Assembly: GCF_015209965.1 (NCBI RefSeq)
Contig: NZ_MU158690.1
Location: 60,839 to 124,838, forward strand
DNA from: Sphingobacterium pedocola
GTDB lineage: Bacteria; Bacteroidota; Bacteroidia; Sphingobacteriales; Sphingobacteriaceae
Reading direction: 5' to 3'
Length of the DNA stretch: 64,000 nucleotides
Part shown: one piece after another, positions 8,700-17,798 of the stretch
Layout of the letters: each line of letters opens with the position of its first letter
Numbering within the stretch: position 1 is the stretch's first letter
Translations under genes and position numbers: made by a program
The notes under the pieces: model-generated
What the model was told of the DNA's origin: nothing
The model's database searches: none
What the model saw: the letters and a program-made list of their open reading frames with translations, nothing else

Positions 8700-9422
8700 A
8701 TGCTTCAGAAGACCAAAGGAATTGCCCTCAAAGTCACCAACTATTCGGAAAACAGTGTAGTAGCCCAGATATTTACAGAAGACTTGGGCCTACAGTCTTA
8801 TTTGATTAATGGCGCCAGAAAACCCAAAGCCAAGATCCACATCAACATCCTTCAACCACTTCATCTGCTAGAGCTGGTAGTCTATCACAAAGACAATAAT
8901 GCCCTGCAGCGAATCAAAGAGGCACAACAGTACCCTACATTACATAAAATACCGTTAAATATTGTAAAAAGCTCATTAGCCCTTTTTCTTAATGAGGTAT
9001 TATATAAAGTATTGAAACACCAACAGCCTGATCCGCAACTATTCCACTTCATACAGCAATCTATATTGTGGCTCGATGAAACGGAAAGCCCTTTAGCCAA
9101 TTTCCATCTCAGTTTTTTAATGAAACTCAGCAAGTTTCTCGGCTTTTTGCCTACCGTAAACCAAGATCAGAAACCATTTTTTGATTTGATGGACGGGGTG
9201 TTTACCCATTCACTCCCCCCGCATCAACATGTATTACAGGAACCGCATACAACGATATTCCACAATATACTCACGGCTAGCTATGAGGCATCTCATCACT
9301 TTCAAATGAAACATGCAGATAGGATTTATTTACTGCAAAAAATAACAGATTTTTACCGTCTGCACACCGAAAACTTTGGAGAAGTTAATTCGCTGTATAT
9401 TTTAGAAGAAATATTTCATTAG
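8700..9422 (+). CDS. recO: DNA repair protein RecO
   Basis: RecO loads RecA onto SSB-coated single-stranded DNA in the RecFOR pathway. The 240-residue protein begins MLQKTKGIALKVTNYSENS, the conserved OB-fold start, with LINGARKPKAK about 35 residues in, then a mostly helical C-terminal part. No zinc-finger Cys set is present, which is common in Bacteroidota RecO. It follows the small membrane protein by 3 bp. Confidence 0.9.
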   Translation: MLQKTKGIALKVTNYSENSVVAQIFTEDLGLQSYLINGARKPKAKIHINILQPLHLLELVVYHKDNNALQRIKEAQQYPTLHKIPLNIVKSSLALFLNEVLYKVLKHQQPDPQLFHFIQQSILWLDETESPLANFHLSFLMKLSKFLGFLPTVNQDQKPFFDLMDGVFTHSLPPHQHVLQEPHTTIFHNILTASYEASHHFQMKHADRIYLLQKITDFYRLHTENFGEVNSLYILEEIFH

Positions 9423-9640
9423 GTTTCTGCTAGAGTTCGTCACTTCTAAAAATCATCAAAATAGAACAAAACAATTTTCAAGCCGCCGCGTTGTAGTATA
9501 CGTAGTTTTATTTGACCTTCTTTTTTGAAAGTCATTATTAATACTGCTTTAAACAAACCCTGTTATTCGAAAGTATATTTGTCTTTTTACAAATGATTTT
9601 CGATATTTAATATCAATTTTAAATTTAAATTATCACAATT

Positions 9641-10138
9641 ATGGAATGGTACTTAAAAGTAGTCCGCGACAACTACGCTAATTTTAATGGTCGTGCCCGC
9701 CGTAAAGAATACTGGATGTTTACGCTAGTAAACTTTATCATTGGTAGTGTTATCCTAAGGACAATAGATCAGCTCTTTGGTCTCTCGATTGGCGGCGAAG
9801 GCCTTCCTTGGTACAGCCAGAATGGGATTTTAAGTTCCATCTATGCGCTCGCCGTACTTATTCCGGGCATCGCAGTAGGTATACGACGCCTTCACGACAC
9901 GGGAAGGTCTGGCTGGAATCTACTTTGGGCTTTAACGTGTATCGGGGTAATTTATGTGCTGTACCTATTCATATTAGAAGGCGATCACGGAAACAATGAA
10001 TACGGAGCAGATCCCAAAGCGGACGAAAATCAAGACCCCTTTGCCGGACAACGTGAGGCATATCAGGATCCCAATAAACCATACACCAACCCACCACCTG
10101 CTCCCAATAATCCCCTCGACAACAATACACAGATCTAA
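9641..10138 (+). CDS. DUF805 membrane protein
   Basis: The N-terminal segment YANFNGRARRKEYWMF and the later GIAVGIRRLHDTGRSGWN are the hallmark motifs of DUF805, small inner-membrane proteins of unknown function. Three to four hydrophobic segments lie between residues 25 and 125. The C-terminal 40 residues are polar, rich in N, D and P, and probably disordered in the cytoplasm. A TATATTTG -7-like box sits at 9574-9581, 59 bp upstream. It is a single-gene unit, closed by the hairpin at 10.16 kb. Confidence 0.9.
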   Translation: MEWYLKVVRDNYANFNGRARRKEYWMFTLVNFIIGSVILRTIDQLFGLSIGGEGLPWYSQNGILSSIYALAVLIPGIAVGIRRLHDTGRSGWNLLWALTCIGVIYVLYLFILEGDHGNNEYGADPKADENQDPFAGQREAYQDPNKPYTNPPPAPNNPLDNNTQI

Positions 10139-10155
10139 AAGAACGAGATAAACGT

Positions 10156-10192
10156 AAAAAAGCCCCTATTCAAGTTTTGAATAGGGGCTTTT
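10156..10192. terminator. Bidirectional terminator between DUF805 and csp genes
   Basis: A perfect 16-bp stem (AAAAGCCCCTATTCAA at 10158-10173 with its complement at 10177-10192) and a 3-nt loop. A-rich and T-rich flanks make it usable on both strands between two convergent genes. Confidence 0.9.
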
Positions 10193-10216
10193 CACAATAA
10201 ATATATATAGAATCTG

Positions 10217-10408
10217 TTAGATAACTTTTACATTTACCGCGTTAAGACCTTTGCGGCCTTGATCCACATCGTAAGACACGTTGTCGTTCTCACGAATTTT
10301 GTCGATTAATCCTGACACGTGAACGAAAATCTCGCTCTCTCCAGAATTTGGAATGATGAAACCGAAACCTTTGGTTTCATTAAAGAATTTTACTACTCCT
10401 TCTTGCAT
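10217..10408 (-). CDS. Cold-shock-type RNA-binding protein
   Basis: A 63-residue CspA-family OB fold. RNP1 is KGFGFI and RNP2 is IFVHVS, both intact, and the protein starts MQEGVVKFFNETKG. These proteins bind single-stranded RNA and DNA and melt RNA structure at low temperature. The upstream 5' region is very AT-rich with TACCTTTA repeated twice, possible -7 boxes, and may form a structured leader, but I cannot fix the promoter. Confidence 0.95.
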   Translation of the reverse strand: MQEGVVKFFNETKGFGFIIPNSGESEIFVHVSGLIDKIRENDNVSYDVDQGRKGLNAVNVKVI

Positions 10409-10567
10409 TGTATTAAGGTATTATTTTTTCTAAAGGTATTAATTTTTTTGAAAAGATGTAATTTTTTTGAAAACAACTTTAAACGCTGACAATTGTTTTG
10501 TGTCTATCGAATACATAAAACGATAAAGTTTTTGAAGTACTTTTACATATATTTAGATTATATACAC

Positions 10568-11287
10568 ATGAAAAAATTATTAGGTCTCCTTATTTTGATC
10601 GGCGCAACGACAATGGCTCAAGCACAAACAGGAAATGTAGAAAACAGTCGTAAGGTAGCGACCAAAGGCTTCGCTGAACGCGAAGTAACTCCAGACATCA
10701 TTTATCTTTCCATTAATCTGAAAGAATTTTACATCGACGGAAACACCAAGAAAAAAGTTCTCATAGAAACTTTGGAGAAGCAGCTATACGATGCTGCCAT
10801 AGCAAATGGCGTGAAAAAAGAGGACTTTACCATTCAGAATGTATATAGCTACAACCATAATGTGAAGAAAAAAGGCAACGAGTTGTTGCAGGCACGCCAA
10901 TATCGCCTCAAAATAGCTGACCTCAATAATTTAGACGTGATATTAGACAAAGTCGATCCTTTTGGAATCGAAAGTACATCCATAAGTGGATACGATCACT
11001 CTCAGAAAAAGGAAATTGAAAAGGAATTGAAAACAGAAGCCGTAAAGGATGCTCGTCGCAATGCAGAAATATTAGCAGAAGCGGATCAGCAGGGAGTAGG
11101 AAAGGCGTTGGTCATCAACGATAACAGCAGCATGAACTTCAATGACCTAATTCCGCAACCTCGCGTCATGTCTTATGCAAAAGCTGCCGACGCGTCTGTG
11201 ATGGAGTCAAGTGGAAACGGTCTTAATATCGACATCCGTCCGATCAAACTGACCTGTTATATAGACGTGGTATTTGAGCTTAAATAA
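10568..11287 (+). CDS. SIMPL domain (DUF541) periplasmic protein
   Basis: The protein starts MKKLLGLLILIGATTMAQAQ, a signal peptide with likely cleavage after AQA, so the mature part (about 219 residues) is periplasmic. The body shows the SIMPL/DUF541 pattern: GFAEREVTPDIIYLSI, KVLIETLEKQL, then a C-terminal strand set ending in a V.FELK motif. Family members (YggE, BP26-like) form ring-shaped oligomers; the function is unclear, with links to stress. I chose the ATG at 10568 because the hydrophobic signal begins there. It is followed 2 bp later by the DUF4112 gene. Confidence 0.85.
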   Translation: MKKLLGLLILIGATTMAQAQTGNVENSRKVATKGFAEREVTPDIIYLSINLKEFYIDGNTKKKVLIETLEKQLYDAAIANGVKKEDFTIQNVYSYNHNVKKKGNELLQARQYRLKIADLNNLDVILDKVDPFGIESTSISGYDHSQKKEIEKELKTEAVKDARRNAEILAEADQQGVGKALVINDNSSMNFNDLIPQPRVMSYAKAADASVMESSGNGLNIDIRPIKLTCYIDVVFELK

Positions 11288-11289
11288 AA

Positions 11290-11778
11290 ATGGATCATGG
11301 GATACAATCTCCTGAAGACAAACGTCTCCAGGACTTCCAATGGGTGAAACGTACATCTAAATGGATGGATAGCAAGTTTAGTATTGGAAAATTCCGCTTC
11401 GGATTGGATCCAATATTAAATTTCATTCCGTTAGGTGGCCAAGTCGCATCATTCGGAATTTCATTAATGCTTGTCGTTGTGATGTATCGCAATGGAGTAG
11501 GATCCAAGGTCGCGGTAAAAATGCTTCTAAATGTCATAATGGACGCGACACTAGGTTCAATCCCATTAATCGGAAATATATTTGACTTCTTTAACAAAGC
11601 CAATCAAAAAAACATTAACCTTTTAAAGGAACATTATTTCGAAGGCAAACATCAAGGCTCAGCCAAAGGGTTATTGATGTCCATCTTTTTCATATTACTC
11701 CTATTTTGCGGTGTTATCTTCTATTTAATGTGGCTTTTAGCAGATTGGCTTTTTAGTTTCATAGGGAGTTTATTTTAA
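11290..11778 (+). CDS. DUF4112 membrane protein
   Basis: A 162-residue protein with the DUF4112 hallmark: a basic helix (WVKRTSKWMDSKF), FGLDPILNFIPLGGQ, and SIPLIGNIFDFFNKANQKN. It has about four hydrophobic segments, the last two close to the C-terminus. The function of the family is unknown. It begins 2 bp after the SIMPL gene and is probably in the same operon. Confidence 0.85.
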   Translation: MDHGIQSPEDKRLQDFQWVKRTSKWMDSKFSIGKFRFGLDPILNFIPLGGQVASFGISLMLVVVMYRNGVGSKVAVKMLLNVIMDATLGSIPLIGNIFDFFNKANQKNINLLKEHYFEGKHQGSAKGLLMSIFFILLLFCGVIFYLMWLLADWLFSFIGSLF

Positions 11779-11827
11779 CATAAAATATTAGTGCGTAGTT
11801 GAAAAAATTATGCACTATTTTTGCACT

Positions 11828-12196
11828 ATGTCTAAAACAAGAATATTTGCTTTAATTATTATCGCCATTATGCTTATTGCAATTGTGACGAATCCCAGGG
11901 AAGAGGAAATTTACATCGCCGTAAAAGGAAAAGCAACCTCTTTAGTGGAAAAACAACTCAATTACGAACACCAAGATGCATTAAAGCTCGGCATGACATT
12001 GTTTGGCAACCGCATTGCTGACGAGTTTGTAGAGAATAATGTACAGATAAAAAACTATTATTTATTTTCCCTGGTAAGTCTCAAATGGCAGGGCGAAGAA
12101 ACTCCAATAGGGGGAGGGGCTTTTAAAAAAATATGGTTTAGTCCAAAAATTGATGAAAAAGCAGGAGAGATCGTTGACATTCTCAAAACGCTGTAA
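11828..12196 (+). CDS. Small membrane-anchored protein, DUF4359-like
   Basis: The 122-residue product has one N-terminal hydrophobic helix (about residues 6-20) followed by TNP and a soluble part of about 100 residues, the layout of DUF4359; the assignment is tentative. I chose the second ATG (11828). A TATTTTTG box at 11816-11823 ends 4 nt before it and overlaps the first ATG at 11810, so transcription should begin at or beside the second ATG. Its stop overlaps the start of the pseudouridine synthase by one base (TAATG), which indicates translational coupling. Confidence 0.65.
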   Translation: MSKTRIFALIIIAIMLIAIVTNPREEEIYIAVKGKATSLVEKQLNYEHQDALKLGMTLFGNRIADEFVENNVQIKNYYLFSLVSLKWQGEETPIGGGAFKKIWFSPKIDEKAGEIVDILKTL

Positions 12197-12876
12197 TGTT
12201 AGAGATTCTTTACGAAGACGAAAATCTCATAGCGATCAATAAACCTCACGGTCTATTGGTACACAGATCTTCCATCGCCGCAGATACATCGGTATTTGCA
12301 CTACAACTCCTTCGCGATCAAATTGGCAAAACAGTTTACCCAGCTCATCGCCTCGATAGAAAGACCGCCGGTGTCCTATTATTTTCGTTAAATAAAGAAA
12401 CAGACCAGCTGATTCAACCATTATTCAGCGATAAAGCGATAGAAAAAAAATACATCGCAATACTAAGAGGCTTCTGTGCCCAAGAGGGCACAATAGACTA
12501 CCCTTTAGCCAAAGAAAATGGAGTGGTACAAGAAGCCATAACGCATTTTAAAAAGCTGGCTCAAGCTGAAATTGGTATTCCATCTGGAAAATTTCCAACT
12601 TCACGTTATTCTGCCGTGGAAGCCTGTCCCGAAACCGGGCGAATGCATCAATTAAGACGACATTTCGCCCACATTCTTCACCCGATAATCGGCGACAGGC
12701 CACATGGATGTAATAAACAGAATAAACTTTGGAAAGAGATGTTTCAAATGGACACCATGATGCTACATGCCAAATCACTTGATTTTATCCACCCCCGTAC
12801 CCAAGAAAATATACATATCGAAGCCCCTCTTCAACCCGAATTTCGTCGTGTACTTGATATACTCGCTATAACCTAA
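12196..12876 (+). CDS. RluA-family pseudouridine synthase, TruC-like
   Basis: The protein (226 residues) contains HRLDRKTAGVLLF, the catalytic motif II of the RluA family with the Asp nucleophile, plus the start LYEDENLIAINKPHGLLVH and the late GRMHQLRRHFAH. It converts uridine to pseudouridine in tRNA or rRNA. No S4 domain precedes the core and the length fits TruC (tRNA uridine 65), but the exact target is an inference. The start overlaps the preceding stop by one base. Confidence 0.88.
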   Translation: MLEILYEDENLIAINKPHGLLVHRSSIAADTSVFALQLLRDQIGKTVYPAHRLDRKTAGVLLFSLNKETDQLIQPLFSDKAIEKKYIAILRGFCAQEGTIDYPLAKENGVVQEAITHFKKLAQAEIGIPSGKFPTSRYSAVEACPETGRMHQLRRHFAHILHPIIGDRPHGCNKQNKLWKEMFQMDTMMLHAKSLDFIHPRTQENIHIEAPLQPEFRRVLDILAIT

Positions 12877-12889
12877 TTCCTCATAAATC

Positions 12890-13723
12890 ATGTTTAGCAA
12901 TTTCATCATCGAAATATTTTTAACCATTTCAGGCGTAGGCGCAGCATCCGGCTTACACTACGAAAATAACAACATCTTTCTGATAGCCGACAACAGTAAT
13001 TATCTCTATACCTATCTCATCGCAGAAAAACGTCTACAAAAGCGCCTACTCTACGACCGCAACGGCCATACCGAACGCGTACCCAAAGCGCGTAAATTGG
13101 ATCTCGAATCTATTTTTAAGTATAACGATACATTCTACATATTTGGATCTGCCTCTACAAAAAATAGAAATCATCTTTTTAAACTCCGCATTCGCAACAC
13201 AGACCCCGTAATCCATCAACCATGGACGGATACGTTTAACACCGTGAAGGAATCATTGTCTATAGCAGACGAAGACCTCAATATCGAAGGTTCTTTTATT
13301 TACCAGAACCATTATTATCTATTCAATAGGGGAAATGGCCCTGCCGGAAAGAATGGCATTATCCAGGTAGATTTGAACCTTAAAGATTCTGCGCAGTTCT
13401 TTCCAGTTGTTCTCCCTCGTTTCGAAAAAGGAACTGCCGGCTTCACGGATGCTATACGTGTTGACAACAGCATTTACTTTTTGGCAGCGATAGAAGGGAC
13501 TGAATCAACCTATGAAGATGGAGAAAAAGGAGGAAGTCTATTGGGCAAAATAGATCTTGAAACCAAACAAGTTCAAGATTTAACAATGATATCGACGACG
13601 CATAAATTCGAAGGGATCACCTTAATGGAAGAAGACGAGCGTAAATTGGTTTTTTTGCTCTGCGAAGATCCGGATGATGAAAGCCTTGAAACGACGATCT
13701 ACAAACTCACCGTACAAAAGTAA
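12890..13723 (+). CDS. Hypothetical protein, possible beta-propeller (DUF6929-like)
   Basis: The 277-residue sequence is built from short strand-turn repeats such as NNIFLIADNSNYLY, DTFYIFGSAST, HYYLFNRGN and NSIYFLAAIEG, which suggests a beta-propeller. A DLNIEGSF segment and a KFEGITL segment are similar to each other. It may belong to DUF6929, but I am not certain. No clear signal peptide: the N-terminal FIIEIFLTISGVGAASG is mildly hydrophobic. It follows the pseudouridine synthase by 13 bp and may be cotranscribed. Confidence 0.6.
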   Translation: MFSNFIIEIFLTISGVGAASGLHYENNNIFLIADNSNYLYTYLIAEKRLQKRLLYDRNGHTERVPKARKLDLESIFKYNDTFYIFGSASTKNRNHLFKLRIRNTDPVIHQPWTDTFNTVKESLSIADEDLNIEGSFIYQNHYYLFNRGNGPAGKNGIIQVDLNLKDSAQFFPVVLPRFEKGTAGFTDAIRVDNSIYFLAAIEGTESTYEDGEKGGSLLGKIDLETKQVQDLTMISTTHKFEGITLMEEDERKLVFLLCEDPDDESLETTIYKLTVQK

Positions 13724-13919
13724 TCGATTGCGCAAAATTAGTAATACCGCAAAAAGATCATGTTTATTGTTGTTTAAATAACTATTTTTGGAAAAAAACA
13801 TAACTTATATAAACGAAATGAAACTTCATGTACTCGATAAGTCATTAAATACCTGGTAAGAAATGACCTTTTGATTGTCCATGTGTTTCATGGTGCCCTA
13901 AAATATAACTATAAAACAA

Positions 13920-14999
13920 ATGAAAAACACTGCTTTAACAGACCTACATATATCATTAGGTGCTAAAATGGTTCCATTCGCGGGGTTTAATATGCCCGTG
14001 CAATATTCCGGTATTAATGATGAGCACGAGACAGTACGGACTGCTGTCGGCGTTTTTGATGTAAGTCATATGGGCGAATTTATATTAAAAGGAGAAAAGG
14101 CTTTGGATCTGATCCAAAAGATATCTTCTAATGATGCCGCCAAGCTTTACGATGGCAAAGTGCAATACGGGTATATTCCAAATGAAGATGGTGGTATTGT
14201 AGATGACTTTTTGACGTACCGCATCAACGAGACGACATATTTATTGGTAGTCAATGCTTCAAATATTGAAAAAGACTGGAACTGGATCAGTAAATACAAC
14301 ACCGAAGGTGTCGATATGAAAGATATCTCTGACAAAACTTCGCTATTGGCAATTCAAGGCCCTAAAGCAGCCGACGCTTTGCAATCGTTAACAGATATCG
14401 ATCTAGCTCCAATGGAATATTACTCCTTCCAAAAAGGAAAGTTCGCTGGGGTAGACAATGTAATTGTATCGGCTACAGGCTACACCGGGGCTGGAGGTTT
14501 CGAAATCTATGTTGCCAATGAAGACGCAGAGAAAGTATGGAATGCTATCTTTGAAGCAGGTGCACCTTATGGAATCAAACCGATAGGGTTGGGTGCACGC
14601 GACACGTTACGTCTGGAAATGGGATTCTGTCTATATGGTAATGATATTGATGACAACACTTCACCTTTCGCCGCAGGCTTAGGTTGGGTGACGAAATTCA
14701 CAAAAGACTTTGTAAATTCTGCTAATCTTAAAGCAGAAAAAGAAAGCGGAGTTGTTCAAAAATTAGTTGGACTTGAAATGATAGAAAGAGGCATCCCACG
14801 TCACGATTATGAAATCGTAGATGCGGAAGGCGTCTCGATTGGACGTGTAACTTCGGGAACACAGTCTCCTTCATTGAAAAAATCTATTGGTCTTGGTTAT
14901 GTCAATACAGCCTTCGCAAAAGAAGGTACCGAAATTTACATCAATATCCGTAATCAAAAAGTGAAAGCAGTAATCAAAAAACCTCCTTTTGTAAAATAA
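13920..14999 (+). CDS. gcvT: Aminomethyltransferase, glycine cleavage T protein
   Basis: GcvT takes the aminomethyl group from lipoylated H protein and passes the one-carbon unit to tetrahydrofolate. The 359-residue protein has [15 protein letters not shown] near the start, FDVSHMGEF, the central [11 protein letters not shown] and [13 protein letters not shown], all canonical. The other glycine-cleavage genes are not in this window, so gcvT stands alone as is usual in Bacteroidota. The 196-bp upstream region has a TATTTTTG box at 13783-13790, which would give a leader of about 125 nt. Confidence 0.96.
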   Translation: MKNTALTDLHISLGAKMVPFAGFNMPVQYSGINDEHETVRTAVGVFDVSHMGEFILKGEKALDLIQKISSNDAAKLYDGKVQYGYIPNEDGGIVDDFLTYRINETTYLLVVNASNIEKDWNWISKYNTEGVDMKDISDKTSLLAIQGPKAADALQSLTDIDLAPMEYYSFQKGKFAGVDNVIVSATGYTGAGGFEIYVANEDAEKVWNAIFEAGAPYGIKPIGLGARDTLRLEMGFCLYGNDIDDNTSPFAAGLGWVTKFTKDFVNSANLKAEKESGVVQKLVGLEMIERGIPRHDYEIVDAEGVSIGRVTSGTQSPSLKKSIGLGYVNTAFAKEGTEIYINIRNQKVKAVIKKPPFVK

Positions 15000-15010
15000 T
15001 CCCAAAAAAT

Positions 15011-15041
15011 AAAAAACGGGTTAAAATTTAACCCGTTTTTT
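15011..15041. terminator. Terminator shared by gcvT and the convergent membrane gene
   Basis: AAAAACGGGTTAAA pairs with TTTAACCCGTTTTT across a very short loop and is followed by T-rich sequence on the plus strand. The stop codon of the minus-strand gene (15021) falls inside the hairpin, so the terminator overlaps its coding end. Confidence 0.8.
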
Positions 15042-15263
15042 ATTTTTCTTTTCTTTAATCAAAGGAGGTCTCCGCAACTCCGGTTTAACTTGGCTTCGAA
15101 CGTATTTTAAGAGCACCATTTTCAGGTAAATCAGTACCACACCAATAGCTATAGCCAATCCCACAATCAGCATATTACCGCTCTGATAACCCGCAATTCC
15201 ACTCATAATCAGAAAAACAATTCCTAAATTGAGCAGTACATTTAATATAATTTGCTTTTTCAT
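15021..15263 (-). CDS. Small two-helix membrane protein
   Basis: An 80-residue protein with two hydrophobic helices (about residues 7-25 and 31-52) and a long basic tail (PELRRPPLIKEKKNKKRVKF). It resembles short Sphingobacteriaceae membrane proteins, possibly DUF6358, but I am not sure. It overlaps the upstream gene by 4 bp, so the two form an operon, and its end lies inside the terminator hairpin. No function can be assigned. Confidence 0.6.
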   Translation of the reverse strand: MKKQIILNVLLNLGIVFLIMSGIAGYQSGNMLIVGLAIAIGVVLIYLKMVLLKYVRSQVKPELRRPPLIKEKKNKKRVKF

Positions 15264-15568
15264 TTCTTTACCCCTTTTTGTCGTATGATTCTTTCTCTGA
15301 GAAAATAAAAATAAGCGATCCCGCCGATAATATTTAAAAAGATAATAAACAAGATTAACATGAATCGTTCGGAAGCATCAATATACGGAGAAAGCATAAT
15401 TTCTCGAAGTACCAGAAAAACCCATATAAGCGAAATTAGTAATGAAATACTAACTATAAACGGTGCAAAAGACACCTTCAGGATCAATAATAGAATCCCT
15501 ATTATATAAAACACCAAACTAAATAAGAACGCCTGCTTAGTTTGATGAAATAGATTCATGAGTTTCAT
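15260..15568 (-). CDS. Small membrane protein, PLDc_N-like tail
   Basis: The 102-residue protein has three hydrophobic helices and ends with NIIGGIAYFYFLRERIIR, which is like the N-terminal domain found in phospholipase-D-type membrane proteins and in stand-alone PLDc_N proteins. I set the start at 15568 rather than 15583, because TATCTTTG (minus strand, 15580-15573) is a -7 box ending 4 nt before that ATG. The transcript would be leaderless or nearly so. The stop overlaps the next gene by 4 bp. Confidence 0.6.
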   Translation of the reverse strand: MKLMNLFHQTKQAFLFSLVFYIIGILLLILKVSFAPFIVSISLLISLIWVFLVLREIMLSPYIDASERFMLILFIIFLNIIGGIAYFYFLRERIIRQKGVKK

Positions 15569-15640
15569 GCTACAAAGATACATGAAGTTTTGCAGACGGA
15601 GTATCCAGACAATAGACCTGTTTTATTTTTCTGCCCTTTG

Positions 15641-17056
15641 CTACGGAAATATGCCCAATTCTTCGTAAGAAACACCAATTTTATTAATCGCACAAATAAA
15701 CGCAGCGGTACGCATATCATCCACATTCGGTGTATTGACATAGATTTCTCTTATTTCTTGATAAGACCCCATCATCGTGTCTTCAAGCCCCGAGTGAACA
15801 AGATCAATTTCATCCGGCCCCTTAAGGATAATCTTACGTTCGACATCAGACACCTTCTTATTCGTCATGTTCTCCACAGAGTTGATAATTTCGGCATACC
15901 TATTTTCACTAAATCGCTTTTCAAGCCGCCCATAGCGCACGTGGCTCAGGTTCTTTAACCATTCAAAATAAGAAACAGTTACCCCGCCAGCATTCAAGTA
16001 CATATCTGGAATAATAAGCACGCCCTTTGCAAGCAAAATCTCATCTGCATCTGGAGTCAAAGGGCCATTTGCGGCTTCACCGATGATTTTCGCTTGAATA
16101 CGAGCGGCATTTTCTTTATGAATTACTGATTCAAGAGCTGCAGGAATAAGAATATCGCACACCTGTTCTAGACCTTCGGAAGCATTTTCTATATTTTTAG
16201 CATTGGGATAATTCAACAGCGAGCCGCTCTTGGCACGGTGCGCTTGCGCCAAATCTACATCTATTCCATTGGCATCGTATATAGCTCCATTGTATTCGAT
16301 CAACCCCACAATAATAGCTCCGGCATTCTGAAAATATTTAGCGGCATGATAGCCCACATTTCCTAATCCCTGCACAATAACTCTCTTACCTTTTACACCC
16401 GTACTCAAGCCCAGTTTTACCATATCTTCTTCGTAAGAACACGCCTCTCGAATACCAAAGAACACACCGAGACCTGTTGCTTCTACACGCCCCCTAACAC
16501 CGCCCTGCGAAATAGGCTTACCCGTAACGCAGGCCATAGCATTTACATCATTGGGATTTAAAGAGGAATATGTGTCTACTATCCAACTCATTTCCCGGCC
16601 ACTTGTACCATAATCAGGAGCAGGAACATCAATTCCTGGCCCAATAAAATTCTTTTTGCACAACTCCGAAGTATAGCGACGGGTAATTTTTTCTAAATCA
16701 AATACACTATATTTTTTTGAATCTATTTTTATCCCGCCTTTTCCTCCGCCAAAAGGTACATTCACAATGGCACACTTATACGTCATCAGCGCGGCCAAGG
16801 CCATTACTTCATCCTGGTTTACTTCCATACTGAAACGGATCCCACCTTTACAGGGTAATTTGTGGTGTGAGTGCTGCACACGATAAGCTTCTATTACTTC
16901 CACACTGTCGCCGATGCGGACGGGAAATTTGACACGCAATATAGAATTGCACGCCTTGATCTGCTCCAATATCCCGGCTGAAAATCGCGTAAATTTAGCA
17001 GCCTTATCAAAGCTTCGCTCTACTCCTTTGAAAAAACTATATTCACTTGTAGACAT
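15641..17056 (-). CDS. gdhA: Glutamate dehydrogenase (Glu/Leu/Phe/Val dehydrogenase family)
   Basis: The enzyme interconverts glutamate with 2-oxoglutarate and ammonia using NAD(P). [15 protein letters not shown] at about 67-80 holds a substrate-binding Lys, PFGGGKGGI at 101-109 the catalytic Lys loop, and [15 protein letters not shown] near residue 228 the dinucleotide-binding turn. Length 471 fits the hexameric 50-kDa type. Cofactor choice is not clear from sequence. It is flanked by 251 bp without a gene upstream and stands as a single unit. Confidence 0.93.
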   Translation of the reverse strand: MSTSEYSFFKGVERSFDKAAKFTRFSAGILEQIKACNSILRVKFPVRIGDSVEVIEAYRVQHSHHKLPCKGGIRFSMEVNQDEVMALAALMTYKCAIVNVPFGGGKGGIKIDSKKYSVFDLEKITRRYTSELCKKNFIGPGIDVPAPDYGTSGREMSWIVDTYSSLNPNDVNAMACVTGKPISQGGVRGRVEATGLGVFFGIREACSYEEDMVKLGLSTGVKGKRVIVQGLGNVGYHAAKYFQNAGAIIVGLIEYNGAIYDANGIDVDLAQAHRAKSGSLLNYPNAKNIENASEGLEQVCDILIPAALESVIHKENAARIQAKIIGEAANGPLTPDADEILLAKGVLIIPDMYLNAGGVTVSYFEWLKNLSHVRYGRLEKRFSENRYAEIINSVENMTNKKVSDVERKIILKGPDEIDLVHSGLEDTMMGSYQEIREIYVNTPNVDDMRTAAFICAINKIGVSYEELGIFP

Positions 17057-17250
17057 AAAATGGTTTGTTTATTCTGTTTATAATTTTCGATAAAATTACC
17101 AAAAAATCAATAGATAAATCTTTAAAAATCAGCGAAAAACAAACTTTTAGCAACTTTACAGCAATGGCGCCGTATTATTAAAAAATAATAAATAAAGACC
17201 GGAATTGGTTAGGATCTTGTTAGGTTTTCTACATTAAATCAACAAAAAAT

Positions 17251-17285
17251 AAAAAGGGAATATAGTATAACTTTATTCCCTTTTT
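17251..17285 (-). terminator. Terminator of the rhodanese gene
   Basis: AAAAAGGGAATA (17251-17262) pairs with TATTCCCTTTTT (17274-17285) around an 11-nt loop. On the minus strand the hairpin is followed by TTTTTATTTTTT, a good U tract just after the rhodanese stop at 17308. Confidence 0.8.
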
Positions 17286-17307
17286 ACCCGTATTAATATC
17301 GGTTCAA

Positions 17308-17622
17308 TTAATACACGTCCATGTCGGGGTCAATCTCTTCTTTCCAAGCTAAAATGCCACCTTTTAAATTTGATAGATTCGTGTAGCCTTCTTGTTCCAA
17401 TAACATCACTGCCTGAGCGCTTCGTTTACCTGAACGGCACTGGACGATAACGGGAATATCTTTAGAAATTTTCTCAGCCTCGATCACAACGCCGGATAGC
17501 GGAATATTAAGACCATTTAAATGAGATACTTCATATTCAAAAGATTCACGAACATCGATTAACTGAAACTCTTCGTTTCGATCCATCATTGACTTCAATT
17601 CTTGAACAGTAACTTCTTTCAT
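17308..17622 (-). CDS. Rhodanese-like sulfurtransferase
   Basis: A single rhodanese domain of 104 residues: LIDVRESFEYEVSHL at 21-35 and the active loop CRSGKRS with Cys 62. This small form resembles GlpE/PspE and carries persulfide sulfur. The partner is unknown. Its promoter is a full consensus one inside a dispersed repeat (17639-17670), 16 nt upstream. It is separated from the thiamine-pyrophosphokinase-like gene by 176 bp of repeat DNA. Confidence 0.92.
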   Translation of the reverse strand: MKEVTVQELKSMMDRNEEFQLIDVRESFEYEVSHLNGLNIPLSGVVIEAEKISKDIPVIVQCRSGKRSAQAVMLLEQEGYTNLSNLKGGILAWKEEIDPDMDVY

Positions 17623-17638
17623 AGTTTTCTATTTTAAT

Positions 17639-17745
17639 CAAACTTAGATAAAATGCTTTGAATTCGCAAACCGAACGGAGTGAGCTCATTCATGCCGTTG
17701 AAGATCAACACGAATGAATAACTTAGCGTAGCGGTCTCAATCATG
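17639..17745 (-). repeat. Dispersed repeat, copy B, with the rhodanese promoter
   Basis: The element begins CAAACTTAGATAAAATGCTT, as in copies A and C, continues with AATTCGCAAACCGAACGGAG and ends near ACTTAGCGTAGCGG. On the minus strand TTTG (17670-17667), a 20-nt spacer and TAAGTTTG (17646-17639) form an exact Bacteroidota promoter for the rhodanese gene. The 3' block TCTCCTCTGCCTTTG of copies A, D and E is absent here. Confidence 0.65.
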
Positions 17746-17798
17746 CCACCCCAATAGGAGCTAAAGATCTGGTAGATCACGCCTTCGAATAGTATGCT

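Noticed and set aside
13724..13919. Glycine riboswitch before gcvT
   Set aside because: The leader lacks the conserved glycine-aptamer purine-rich core and I see no paired stems of that type; only a -7 box and a plain AT-rich leader are visible.
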